Source: Candidatus Thorarchaeota archaeon (GTDB taxonomy: Archaea; Asgardarchaeota; Thorarchaeia; Thorarchaeales; Thorarchaeaceae). From it: 8,012 nucleotides of DNA. Location of the stretch: positions 1 through 8,012 of the forward strand of contig JAEORN010000018.1 in NCBI GenBank assembly GCA_016840825.1. Direction: 5' to 3'. Below are positions 1 through 5,976 of this stretch, one piece after another. The position numbers and the translations under genes were made by a program. The notes below the pieces were generated by a model, which worked only from the letters and a program-made list of their open reading frames with translations, ran no database searches and was not told the origin of the DNA. Positions within the stretch are counted from its first letter, which is position 1; the number at the start of each line of letters is the position of its first letter.

Positions 1-1
1 G

Positions 2-268
2 TTCCATCCAAGAGTGCTAGGTGGATTCCTGGTCGTCATAGGCTTTTTCGATATTCTAATGATTCTCAATAAGAAATGGGAATGGGATCACATCAAAGTG
101 GCCTACATGGCTCTATTTGCCTTCATCGTTCCTATGATTATTGGACAAATACTTTCATTGGTTCTCTTATCACCGACTGCTGCCTTCATCAATGAAATGA
201 TGCTTGAGATACCCCTAGAAGCCGTACTACTGATCCTTGGAATCATCGGATATCTAAAACAGAGGTGA
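2..268 (+). CDS. Small multi-pass membrane protein, 3' part only (paralogue of the gene at 4999)
   Basis: The reading frame is open from base 2 to the TGA at 266-268 and runs off the left edge, so the gene is 5'-truncated by the window. The GTG at 14 is probably internal. The 88 visible residues align almost without gaps to residues 43-132 of the protein at 4999-5397. Shared elements are a Phe-x-Pro-Arg-x-x-Gly-Gly start, a Trp-Glu-Trp-(Asp/Glu)-His-(Ile/Val)-Lys motif between helices, and a C-terminal Leu-Ile-Leu-Gly-Ile...Lys-Gln end. By that comparison about 42 N-terminal residues, including the first helix, are missing. The visible part holds about three hydrophobic segments. It is probably an integral membrane protein of about 130 residues; I do not recognise a named family and assign no function. 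It converges on the regulator gene, with a 79-bp gap. Confidence 0.8.
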   Translation, partial: FHPRVLGGFLVVIGFFDILMILNKKWEWDHIKVAYMALFAFIVPMIIGQILSLVLLSPTAAFINEMMLEIPLEAVLLILGIIGYLKQR

Positions 269-274
269 GGACGA

Positions 275-295
275 AAGGGAGGGGGGCCCTTCTTC
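275..295. terminator. Possible weak hairpin between convergent genes
   Basis: AAGGG (275-279) can pair with CCCTT (287-291) around a G-rich loop, just after the stop of the left-edge gene. The T-rich stretch after it is poor (TCTTCC), and read leftward it is followed by TTTCG. It could help end transcription from either convergent gene, but the stem is only 5 bp. This is a weak call. Confidence 0.2.
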
Positions 296-347
296 CGGAA
301 TGATCAGAGAATGGAGAGCATTCGTGCAGGTCTTTCATTCCCTGCTA

Positions 348-1415
348 TCAATTAGAATCTAACCGAATCTCATCCTCTAGGAACTTCGATAGATCCCTGT
401 GTGCCTGCCTCAAGAATCTTGTATCGTCCTTGAAGTCATCAATCTGTCCAATGATTTCCTTAACCTTTGATATGAGAAATGAAGTATCCTCCCTATCCCG
501 GTCCGATTGCTTCTCAGACTGAAGCAAGGTCAAAATCTCTTGAAATCTCGGAATACACGCGAAGATGTAATTATCAGCATTCAAAATGAGAGAGAGTATG
601 CTTAATGAAATCGATTTCAGATAGTAGATTCTCGGTTTTCGATACTCTCTTGGTAGAACGCTGATATATTCCCTTTTGAGTTCTTGATGTAGAAAACGAG
701 AAACCGTACTGCGCGAGAAACCAGAGATATCCATCAAGGTTTGTTGATCGACGCTTCGGTGAGTGTAGAATATGCTCAGTAATCTACTCCTTATGGGATC
801 ATTCCTGAAATGAGTCAAAATACTCACAAGGTCCTCCTCAACTCTTCGAGTGTCAAATGGATAGACTATCATCTCTCTGAGAGGAATTACACCAGAAACA
901 TCCTCCTGAAAGAAAGGATATTTCTCCTTTCGATTGATTTGCCTCCTCTGAGCCTCGATGTAATTTCGAAGACCATTGAGTCGCAGGTGTAAGAACTCTG
1001 TTTCAATTGGATACTTGCCTTGTAGTTCTTGAAGTTCTGTCTGCTTTTCTACTATGTATGAATCAAGTCGTTCCAGATCTTTAAGGATCTGAATCGGAGG
1101 GGTGTAGTCAAATTTCACTCTTTCTGGTCTTATCCTGTAGAGATTCTTGTGCGTCTTTGGAATCATCGCCCGGCTTATGATGTCAGCTTGGATAAATGAC
1201 TGCAGTATTGCTGAAATGGAACCTAGTGAGAATCCTGTTAGATGTCTGAGCTGTTCCTGGCTTAAGGCGTCATAGATCTTGAGATACGCAAAAACCTCTG
1301 TCGCTCTTGGATTTAGATTGACCATTTTTCCAACAGTCTTATAGAACGTGACTATCTCTCGCTCAATTTTCTTTGAATGCTTTGATCGTAATCGAACTTC
1401 ATTCATTGGTTCCAT
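348..1415 (-). CDS. Tandem winged-helix transcriptional regulator (GbsR/MarR-like, two DNA-binding domains)
   Basis: A predicted cytoplasmic DNA-binding protein of 355 residues. Residues about 16-97 form a winged helix of the GbsR (COG1510) type: an N-terminal Phe-Tyr-x-x-x-Gly helix, an Asn-Pro-Arg turn, then recognition-helix residues around GFSLGSISAIL and a basic wing. A second copy lies at about 205-267, with GFSRSTVSRFL in the equivalent place. Both carry 'Gly-Phe-Ser...(Ile/Val)-Ser...Leu' followed by 'Ile-Ser...Pro...Lys'. Each winged helix is followed by a charged helical stretch (about 108-163 and 285-350), probably coiled coil for dimerisation. I chose ATG 1415 because the protein family begins just before the first helix and the AT-rich promoter lies upstream of it. 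ATG 1406 is a close alternative. The frame stays open to 1772, but that part overlaps the divergent gene's coding start and its promoter. It probably represses itself and the divergent surface-protein gene; this is inferred from layout and from the palindrome at 1452-1468. Confidence 0.85.
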   Translation of the reverse strand: MEPMNEVRLRSKHSKKIEREIVTFYKTVGKMVNLNPRATEVFAYLKIYDALSQEQLRHLTGFSLGSISAILQSFIQADIISRAMIPKTHKNLYRIRPERVKFDYTPPIQILKDLERLDSYIVEKQTELQELQGKYPIETEFLHLRLNGLRNYIEAQRRQINRKEKYPFFQEDVSGVIPLREMIVYPFDTRRVEEDLVSILTHFRNDPIRSRLLSIFYTHRSVDQQTLMDISGFSRSTVSRFLHQELKREYISVLPREYRKPRIYYLKSISLSILSLILNADNYIFACIPRFQEILTLLQSEKQSDRDREDTSFLISKVKEIIGQIDDFKDDTRFLRQAHRDLSKFLEDEIRLDSN

Positions 1416-1451
1416 CCTTTCTTCAGTATCTTCCGATTTATCAATCAAGCT

Positions 1452-1468
1452 CTTGCTATGATAGCAAG
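1452..1468. promoter_or_regulatory. Candidate operator: perfect 17-bp palindrome
   Basis: CTTGCTAT-G-ATAGCAAG is a perfect 8-bp inverted repeat with a one-base centre in the divergent intergenic region. Its size fits the site of a dimeric winged-helix regulator. It abuts the TATA-like box at 1470-1477. Bound protein would cover the TFB-recognition (BRE) position for the rightward gene and the stretch between TATA and transcription start for the leftward regulator. That placement suggests autoregulation and co-repression (inference). Confidence 0.55.
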
Positions 1469-1469
1469 G

Positions 1470-1505
1470 TATATTTTCCAATTTATGAAATTTAGAAAAT
1501 ATAAA
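1470..1505. promoter_or_regulatory. Divergent promoter region with mirror-image TATA-like boxes
   Basis: TATATTTTC (1470-1478) and GAAAATATA (1495-1503) are exact reverse complements, with a 16-nt spacer and centres 25 bp apart. For the rightward gene, the box at 1470-1477 predicts a start of transcription near 1499 and a leader of about 32 nt that includes its SD. For the leftward gene, either box works: the proximal one gives a leader of about 33 nt and the distal one (TTTATATT read leftward) about 60 nt. The positions are inferred from the usual archaeal spacing of about 26 bp. Confidence 0.5.
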
Positions 1506-1530
1506 CATACTTAATTGAGGTGACTTTGGA

Positions 1531-3123
1531 GTGTCGAATCTAGGGATTTTCAGTCGAAAGACTGTACTTGTAGGATTTCTCGTGCTTCTCTTTCTGGGTG
1601 CATTTTCGCATGCAGTCGCCACTGCGGAGGTGGATCCAAGTGATTTGATTGATTTCTCAACATTCTTGGGTGGCACGGGTGACGAGCGAATCGAGGAAAC
1701 ATCGTATACCTTTGGGAGCACAGTCGTCGATTCAAAGGGCAACATCATCGTGGTCGGTCGAACAACCTCCACAGATTTTCCATTGAAAGATGCCTTTCAA
1801 GACCACATTAATGGTTATAGTGACGGCACCGTTTCGAAATATAGTTCCAATGGCTCGCTATTATTTTCAACATACTTGGGCGGATCAGCTCAGGAATTGA
1901 TAATAGATGTGGCAATTGATTCAGATGATAACATCATAGTAGCAGGCATCACAGGTTCTTCAGACTTCCCATTGATGAATCCCTTTCAGTCGAATTTCAC
2001 AGGGGGAAATGAAGGAGATGCTGATTGTTTCATCACTAAGTTTTCAGAAGACGGTCAGTCTCTTCTCTTCTCTACATTCTTTGGTGGAACTGCAAGCGAC
2101 TGGTGCTATACGATGAATGTTGATTCAAATGACCGTATAGCCATCTCCGGCACAACTGAATCAACTGATTTTCCATTGCAAAATCCACATCAGGAAAATA
2201 ATTCCGGCTTGCTCGATGTGTTCCTAACTTTATTTGAAGCAGACGGGCAATCTCTGCTGTTTTCAACTTATCTAGGTACTACAGGAATCGATCATGGACG
2301 ACGTGTTGCGTTCGATTCACAAGGCGATCTTGTATTAGCAGGAATGGCTGCAGCTGGAGAACTGGCAACAGAGGGAGTCTATCAGGAAGAGCATGCAGGA
2401 GGGGCGTCGGATGCGTTCATTGCCAAATTCAGGACAAATGGCACTCTTGTGTATCTCACTTTCTTGGGAGGCGCCCTTGAGGAATGGGGATGTGACCTTG
2501 CAGTAGATAGTGAGGACAATATTGTAATCACCGGCTTTACAACGTCACACAATTTTCCAACAATGAATGCCTACCAGGATGAATGGACTGGCGAAGTAGA
2601 TGCTTTCATCACCAAGATGACTCCAGACGGACAAAGTATCATCTTCAGTAGTTATCTAGGTGGTTCGTCATCTGACTATGGCAATGCTATTACAACAGAT
2701 TCTCATGACCGGATCATTATAGTAGGGCAAACCGACTCAGCTGATTTTCCGACGACTATTCCGATCCATGCGATTGAATCATACTATAACAACGTGTCAT
2801 TGACAGTGTTCAATCAGGATGGTTCGCTCCTCTTCTCGATGATGTTTGGAGGAGAACATAATGATATTGGCATCGGAGTCGCTTGGTATTCGGATGATAG
2901 CTTCATTATAGTTGGTCACACTGGATCTGATAGCTTCCCGGTCTACAACGCCTATCAAGAAACATCTGGTGGCGATTACGACATGTTTGTCATGAAGGTA
3001 GACTTGCAGGGTCTGATAGATGTTCCACAAAATGGGTTCACATTTGGCCTCGTTGAAGGCAGCATTGTAGTTGGGGTAATAGCTGTTCTGGCAATCCTCA
3101 TCTTTGTTCGAAAAAGAACATGA
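1531..3123 (+). CDS. Membrane-anchored surface protein with seven SBBP beta-propeller repeats
   Basis: A predicted extracellular protein of 530 residues. It has a signal peptide (residues 1 to about 32, ending near AVATA), seven repeats, and a C-terminal membrane helix (about 505-525) followed by Arg-Lys-Arg. The repeats are of the SBBP (seven-bladed beta-propeller) type. Each opens with a version of Ser-Thr-Tyr-Leu-Gly-Gly, at residues 43, 113, 181, 245, 309, 373 and 436, and contains '(Asp)-(Asn)-Ile-Ile-Val-x-Gly' and 'Asp-Phe-Pro'. The spacing is 63-70 residues. The N-terminal strand (DFSTFLGG) and the final DMFVMKVD strand look like the two halves of one blade, giving ring closure. There are five N-x-S/T sequons (107, 155, 223, 303, 421), compatible with archaeal N-glycosylation. 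The GTG start is set by a strong SD, GAGGTGA (1517-1523), 7 nt upstream. The role is probably ligand binding or a surface-layer function; the exact role is unknown. It is divergent from the regulator and probably controlled by it. Confidence 0.9.
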   Translation: MSNLGIFSRKTVLVGFLVLLFLGAFSHAVATAEVDPSDLIDFSTFLGGTGDERIEETSYTFGSTVVDSKGNIIVVGRTTSTDFPLKDAFQDHINGYSDGTVSKYSSNGSLLFSTYLGGSAQELIIDVAIDSDDNIIVAGITGSSDFPLMNPFQSNFTGGNEGDADCFITKFSEDGQSLLFSTFFGGTASDWCYTMNVDSNDRIAISGTTESTDFPLQNPHQENNSGLLDVFLTLFEADGQSLLFSTYLGTTGIDHGRRVAFDSQGDLVLAGMAAAGELATEGVYQEEHAGGASDAFIAKFRTNGTLVYLTFLGGALEEWGCDLAVDSEDNIVITGFTTSHNFPTMNAYQDEWTGEVDAFITKMTPDGQSIIFSSYLGGSSSDYGNAITTDSHDRIIIVGQTDSADFPTTIPIHAIESYYNNVSLTVFNQDGSLLFSMMFGGEHNDIGIGVAWYSDDSFIIVGHTGSDSFPVYNAYQETSGGDYDMFVMKVDLQGLIDVPQNGFTFGLVEGSIVVGVIAVLAILIFVRKRT

Positions 3124-3165
3124 TGGGCATTCTTGCAATGTCGTCAAGGACCATCGGAAAATCAC

Positions 3166-3183
3166 TACTGCAGCATGTAGTCC
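3166..3183. other. Short hairpin downstream of the propeller gene
   Basis: In the 108-bp gap before the next gene, ACTAC and GTAGT form a 5-bp stem around an 8-nt loop. No T-tract follows directly; the nearest is TTTTT at 3200. It could assist termination of the propeller transcript but is weak. The T-run more likely belongs to the next gene's promoter. Confidence 0.2.
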
Positions 3184-3199
3184 GTATTCTGACGAATGA

Positions 3200-3211
3200 T
3201 TTTTGTTTAAG
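3200..3211 (+). promoter_or_regulatory. TATA-like promoter element for the 507-residue protein
   Basis: TTTTTGTTTAAG lies with its centre about 26-27 nt before the GTG at 3232, the usual archaeal distance from TATA box to transcription start. Together with the lack of an SD, this points to a leaderless mRNA. The same 11-mer TTTTTGTTTAA, with the same 21-nt gap to the start codon, occurs before the leftward operon (8002-8012). Confidence 0.4.
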
Positions 3212-3231
3212 TAGAACATGAAGTTGTAGCG

Positions 3232-4755
3232 GTGATTACTTCGACGGATTATATCCAGAGAATCAAGGATGACTTCAAGGACAAGCACATCTTTCCGACT
3301 TGGAACATTTTGAGTAGGCGGATGAATCCTGATGAATCCCGCACGCTTGTGCATCCAAGCATGATGACAAAGGAGCAGATTTGTGATCTGATACCTAAGA
3401 GATATGATGTAGACGAGATTTTGAGTCTACTCCCTGCAAAACAGAAGGAGATTGCAAGTCATATAGATATCTCTCTATTACCCAGAGACCGACCGCCAGG
3501 GCTCTTGGGACAGGCTGCACTGTTTGAGGTGCTAAGAGATAAGGGGTACGATTTCAAGCATTATGTTGATGGTTTCTATAGGAATTGGGACTATGGTGGC
3601 CCCAAGGCAAATGCTCTGATATTCTTACTTGGCTACATCTATTATATTCGGAGATTCTTTGGCGCTCCTGAACTTGACCTTGTGGAGTTTGTTCTTAGAC
3701 CACAGAAACTACACCAACTTGCCCTCACATGGGATGAGAACTGGGTCGTTCGTATCTTCATGAACAGCACTATTCACATTCCAAACAATCTAACTAACAA
3801 ACACATTCATCAAATAGTTGGCAAGCTAGTAAGTCTTCAAGACGGGAGGGGTATGACTGTACATCGTGCCATGAAATGGACTGGTGCATCTCGTGCTGAA
3901 GTATCACATCTGTTGGATATCATAAGGTCCTCGTGGGTTGAGCATCGATATCGAATAGTATCCAAGAACACTGGCACCGTGAAGGTACTGAAGAAGAGCA
4001 AGGCCTCAAACACAACCATGCCCTCATTTCACTCATCTTGTACATCATTCCTTGATAATGAAGACTATTTCATATCGATGAATGATATGTTTAGAGAGGA
4101 CATTAAGGGTAATTTCCTCGAGTTTGAGGCATGGAACACAAATATTGAGCGCTACGATCCAAAAGACGATAATTGGAAGCTGAGTCCTTCAGTCTATTCT
4201 GCCAAGACGGTTGAGGATATCTATGCCTTACTCAAGACTGGCGATCATCACGTTCCTGCTAACAATATCCCTCCCACAAGACGCGACCTCCTTTTCATTG
4301 CTCTCCTAACAGGAATGGAAACATCGCATCACCCGGGAAAGAAAAGCGAGATCCTTAGGTGGTTCACTAAGGGATATGGAATCCCGAAAGAAGAAGTCGA
4401 ACCGGGGATTAGGAACGTGTTGCGGAAGAACATGGTTAGAAATCAGTACACACATTATGGTATTGCAGGAAAGGATCGGGAATACTTCATTGTGCTGTTC
4501 AATGAAAAGAATAGCAATACAATTCCCTTCATAGGTGAGGTCATCCCCAATCTCATGTGGTTCTGGTTGCAGACCAGTGCTGAGATGGACTACGGACTTA
4601 TCTTTTCATCTCACCCCACATACCTGTCACCCAAGTTGAGAAGTCTGATAGAGTCATCCATGCAAGAACACAATGTCAATGGAGAGATTCTTCTAATTCA
4701 CTCCTGGGCATATGGACAACCAGGGAGCATCTTGCAGTTGGTGCTGGACGAATAG
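3232..4755 (+). CDS. Unrecognised 507-residue protein with winged-helix-like segments
   Basis: I do not recognise the family. The protein is soluble-looking, with no signal peptide and no convincing membrane helix. Residues 192-250 read like a winged helix: a helix, then 'Met-Thr-Val-His-Arg-Ala-Met...Thr-Gly-Ala-Ser-Arg-Ala-Glu-Val-Ser' as a helix-turn-helix, then a basic strand pair ending in Val-Leu-Lys-Lys. Residues 349-425 are a second such segment, with helices around 350-360, 371-380 and 386-401 and a strand 'Glu-Tyr-Phe-Ile-Val-Leu-Phe'. The N-terminal third is helical and rich in aromatic residues (YRNWDYGG, YIYYIRRFF). A DNA-binding regulator is possible but is inference only. The GTG at 3232 is the first start after the in-frame stop at 3208. 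It has no upstream SD and sits at leaderless distance from a TATA-like box. The gene is 108 bp after the propeller gene, so it is probably transcribed on its own. Confidence 0.85.
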   Translation: MITSTDYIQRIKDDFKDKHIFPTWNILSRRMNPDESRTLVHPSMMTKEQICDLIPKRYDVDEILSLLPAKQKEIASHIDISLLPRDRPPGLLGQAALFEVLRDKGYDFKHYVDGFYRNWDYGGPKANALIFLLGYIYYIRRFFGAPELDLVEFVLRPQKLHQLALTWDENWVVRIFMNSTIHIPNNLTNKHIHQIVGKLVSLQDGRGMTVHRAMKWTGASRAEVSHLLDIIRSSWVEHRYRIVSKNTGTVKVLKKSKASNTTMPSFHSSCTSFLDNEDYFISMNDMFREDIKGNFLEFEAWNTNIERYDPKDDNWKLSPSVYSAKTVEDIYALLKTGDHHVPANNIPPTRRDLLFIALLTGMETSHHPGKKSEILRWFTKGYGIPKEEVEPGIRNVLRKNMVRNQYTHYGIAGKDREYFIVLFNEKNSNTIPFIGEVIPNLMWFWLQTSAEMDYGLIFSSHPTYLSPKLRSLIESSMQEHNVNGEILLIHSWAYGQPGSILQLVLDE

Positions 4756-4762
4756 GTACAAT

Positions 4763-4780
4763 TGCGCCTGAAGATGCGCA
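4763..4780 (+). terminator. Small hairpin after the 507-residue protein gene
   Basis: TGCGC (4763-4767) pairs with GCGCA (4776-4780) around an 8-nt loop, starting 8 nt after the stop codon. There is no T-tract behind it, so this is a weak terminator or RNA-stabilising candidate. Confidence 0.25.
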
Positions 4781-4810
4781 TACTAGATACCTTCAGAACC
4801 CTAATAGAAC

Positions 4811-4848
4811 CGAAAAAGACATTTAAAGACTATGTTTTTATATATAAT
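4811..4848 (+). promoter_or_regulatory. Strong archaeal-type promoter (BRE/TATA) for the membrane protein at 4999
   Basis: CGAAAAA (4811-4817), a good BRE-like element, is followed by TTTAAA (4822-4827) and then by TTTTTATATATAAT (4835-4848), the best TATA-like box in the window. The first would start transcription near 4850 and the second near 4867. Either leaves a leader of about 130-150 nt before the ATG at 4999, which is long for an archaeon. Confidence 0.55.
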
Positions 4849-4856
4849 CAATAAAA

Positions 4857-4982
4857 GGAGGTATCATAAAGCCCTTTTTCCAAAAATACACTGTAATGGC
4901 AGAACTACATCAGAGGAGAAATTAGTTATTCTAGTTGAACATGCCTTATACCACCAGTATGTTCGATTTACATATTGGTTAG
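4857..4982 (+). promoter_or_regulatory. Leader region with orphan SD, two tiny ORFs and a hairpin
   Basis: GGAGGT (4857-4862) is an excellent SD with no ATG, GTG or TTG at usable distance. An ATA sits at 4866 and opens a 19-codon frame to TAG 4925, with an internal ATG at 4896 (MAELHQRRN). A second tiny frame, ATG 4941 to TAG 4982 (MPYTTSMFDLHIG), ends inside the SD of the next gene. Bases 4937-4944 and 4957-4964 form an 8-bp stem (one G-U) with a 12-nt loop that buries the ATG at 4941. The set resembles a translational-control leader, but it could be unselected DNA. Confidence 0.3.
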
Positions 4983-4998
4983 GAGATGATTTGAAGAA

Positions 4999-5397
4999 AT
5001 GACTGAAATAAAAAACATCACGAAGATTTCTCTTCTGATATACGCAATTGTGTGTCTGCTATACGGTTTTCTTGGCATCTTCTTTCCTAGTATGATGGAA
5101 GCGATGCTTGGTCCGATGGATCCTTTCCAACCAAGGCTGTTTGGTGGCGTCTTGCTTGTGATTGCTGTCTATGCATTCCTGATAATTTTCAAGAAGGACT
5201 GGGAGTGGGAACATGTCAAATTTGGGGTTTTGATTCTATACTCATTGCTTGTGAGTACAATTGTCATGGAGGCTTCGGTGACTGCTCTGCTGTTTTCGAC
5301 TCTCTCTGCTACAGCGATTAGTATGCATGTCCTTGATCTGATCATTATGCCCGTGCTTCTAATACTTGGAATCTACTCATATATGAAGCAAGGTTGA
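4999..5397 (+). CDS. Small four-helix membrane protein of unknown function
   Basis: An integral membrane protein of 132 residues with four predicted helices: about 10-30, 48-65, 74-100 and 107-128. Between helices 2 and 3 lies a charged, aromatic motif, Lys-Lys-Asp-Trp-Glu-Trp-Glu-His-Val-Lys (65-74). Before helix 2 is Asp-Pro-Phe-Gln-Pro-Arg-x-x-Gly-Gly (41-50). Both motifs recur in the truncated paralogue at the left edge of the window. I know of no confident family name, and no catalytic residues are evident. The ATG is set by AGGAGATGAT (4981-4990), a near-perfect SD 8 nt upstream. A TTG at 4991 is excluded because it stops at once. A strong TATA promoter lies about 150 nt upstream and a terminator hairpin follows, so the gene is probably a single transcription unit. 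Its leader may regulate translation. Confidence 0.85.
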   Translation: MTEIKNITKISLLIYAIVCLLYGFLGIFFPSMMEAMLGPMDPFQPRLFGGVLLVIAVYAFLIIFKKDWEWEHVKFGVLILYSLLVSTIVMEASVTALLFSTLSATAISMHVLDLIIMPVLLILGIYSYMKQG

Positions 5398-5418
5398 TAG
5401 TCTAAGAATAGACACTGA

Positions 5419-5456
5419 GGAGAGGAGTCATAAGATCCTCTCCACTAATCTTTTTT
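5419..5456 (+). terminator. Hairpin plus T-tract terminator
   Basis: GGAGAGGA (5419-5426) and TCCTCTCC (5436-5443) form a perfect 8-bp stem with a 9-nt loop. After a short gap comes a run of six T (5451-5456), within a longer T-rich stretch to 5471. It lies 22 nt past the stop of the membrane protein and is the clearest terminator in the window. T-tracts alone can end archaeal transcription, so the hairpin may be supplementary. Confidence 0.65.
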
Positions 5457-5550
5457 ATTGTTGTTTCTTTTGGAACCATTCAGGTCAAATCTTTAGGTTC
5501 ATATTTCCATAGGAAAGTATCTACTATTGTGAATCAGCAATGCAATTGCG

Positions 5551-5928
5551 GTGATACATGTGAGTACATCAAGGCGTCGATTTGCGACAATAGATGAATA
5601 CATAGCCGCGTTCTCACCAGATATTCAGGAGATGCTGGAGAACATAAGAACAGCAATCAGAGAATCCGCGCCTGAGGCTGAAGAAGCAATTGCCTATGGT
5701 ATACCTACTTTCAGACTCCATGGAAACCTTGTACACTTTGCGGCGTTCAAACATCACATTAGTTTCTTCCCCGGTGGACCCTCAGCAATCCAGGCTTTCA
5801 AGAACGAGTTATCGCAATACAAACAGTCGAAGGGCACAGTACAATTCCCTCTAGGCGAACCAGTGCCACTTGAGCTAGTAAAGAAAATGGTGAAGTTGAG
5901 AGTGAGGGAGAATGAAGCTAGGATCTAG
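5551..5928 (+). CDS. DUF1801 / YdhG-like protein
   Basis: A small cytoplasmic protein of 125 residues covering the whole DUF1801 domain. Family hallmarks are visible in order: Ile-Asp-Glu-Tyr-Ile-Ala (14-19), the helix with Pro-Glu-Ala-Glu-Glu-Ala-Ile-Ala-Tyr-Gly-Ile-Pro-Thr-Phe (41-54), Leu-Val-His-Phe-Ala-Ala-Phe-Lys-x-His-Ile-Ser-Phe (60-72), and Lys-Gly-Thr-Val-Gln-Phe-Pro-Leu (94-101). Bacillus YdhG of this family has been described as a frataxin-like iron chaperone, but the family's biochemistry is poorly settled and should not be transferred with confidence. The start is uncertain. GTG 5551 lacks an SD. GTG 5560 would have GGTGAT (5550-5555) 4 nt upstream and gives 122 residues; neither choice affects the domain. 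The gene is preceded by a terminator, so it is probably a separate unit, and it converges on the leftward operon with a 48-bp gap. Confidence 0.88.
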   Translation: MIHVSTSRRRFATIDEYIAAFSPDIQEMLENIRTAIRESAPEAEEAIAYGIPTFRLHGNLVHFAAFKHHISFFPGGPSAIQAFKNELSQYKQSKGTVQFPLGEPVPLELVKKMVKLRVRENEARI

Positions 5929-5976
5929 AATTCTTAACAATTAATATCAGGAATATCAGCTGAGCTGCATTGTCCT

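Noticed and set aside
326..345. GCAGG/CCTGC stem just past the regulator's stop
   Set aside because: It is a 5-bp stem with a 10-nt loop and no T-run on either strand, not enough to call a terminator.
810..992. 60-codon rightward open frame within the regulator gene
   Set aside because: It is antisense to well-conserved regulator sequence, has no SD and has random-looking composition. Similar short antisense frames at 1550-1735, 2072-2266 and 3837-4019 were rejected for the same reason.
1416..1772. Extension of the leftward regulator frame by 119 codons to an ATG at 1772
   Set aside because: It would run antisense through the promoter region and the signal peptide and first repeat of the propeller gene, whose start has a strong SD. 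The extra residues look like no domain and precede the natural GbsR start.
1531..3123. The seven protein repeats as a DNA tandem-repeat or CRISPR-like array
   Set aside because: The repeats are conserved only at protein level, with varying length (63-70 codons) and divergent DNA. They are beta-propeller blades, not a DNA repeat array.
2797..3354. 185-codon leftward open frame
   Set aside because: It is antisense to the last propeller repeats and to the start of the 507-residue protein. It has no SD and no recognisable protein features; the sense genes explain the region.
5542..5549. GCAATTGC palindrome just before the DUF1801 gene
   Set aside because: An 8-bp palindrome is expected by chance in a window this size, and there is no regulator or second copy to support it.
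5957..5967. CAGCT-G-AGCTG inverted repeat between the convergent gene ends
   Set aside because: It is only a 5-bp stem with a one-base centre, too tight for an RNA hairpin, and has no T-tract. It is not convincing as a terminator or operator.
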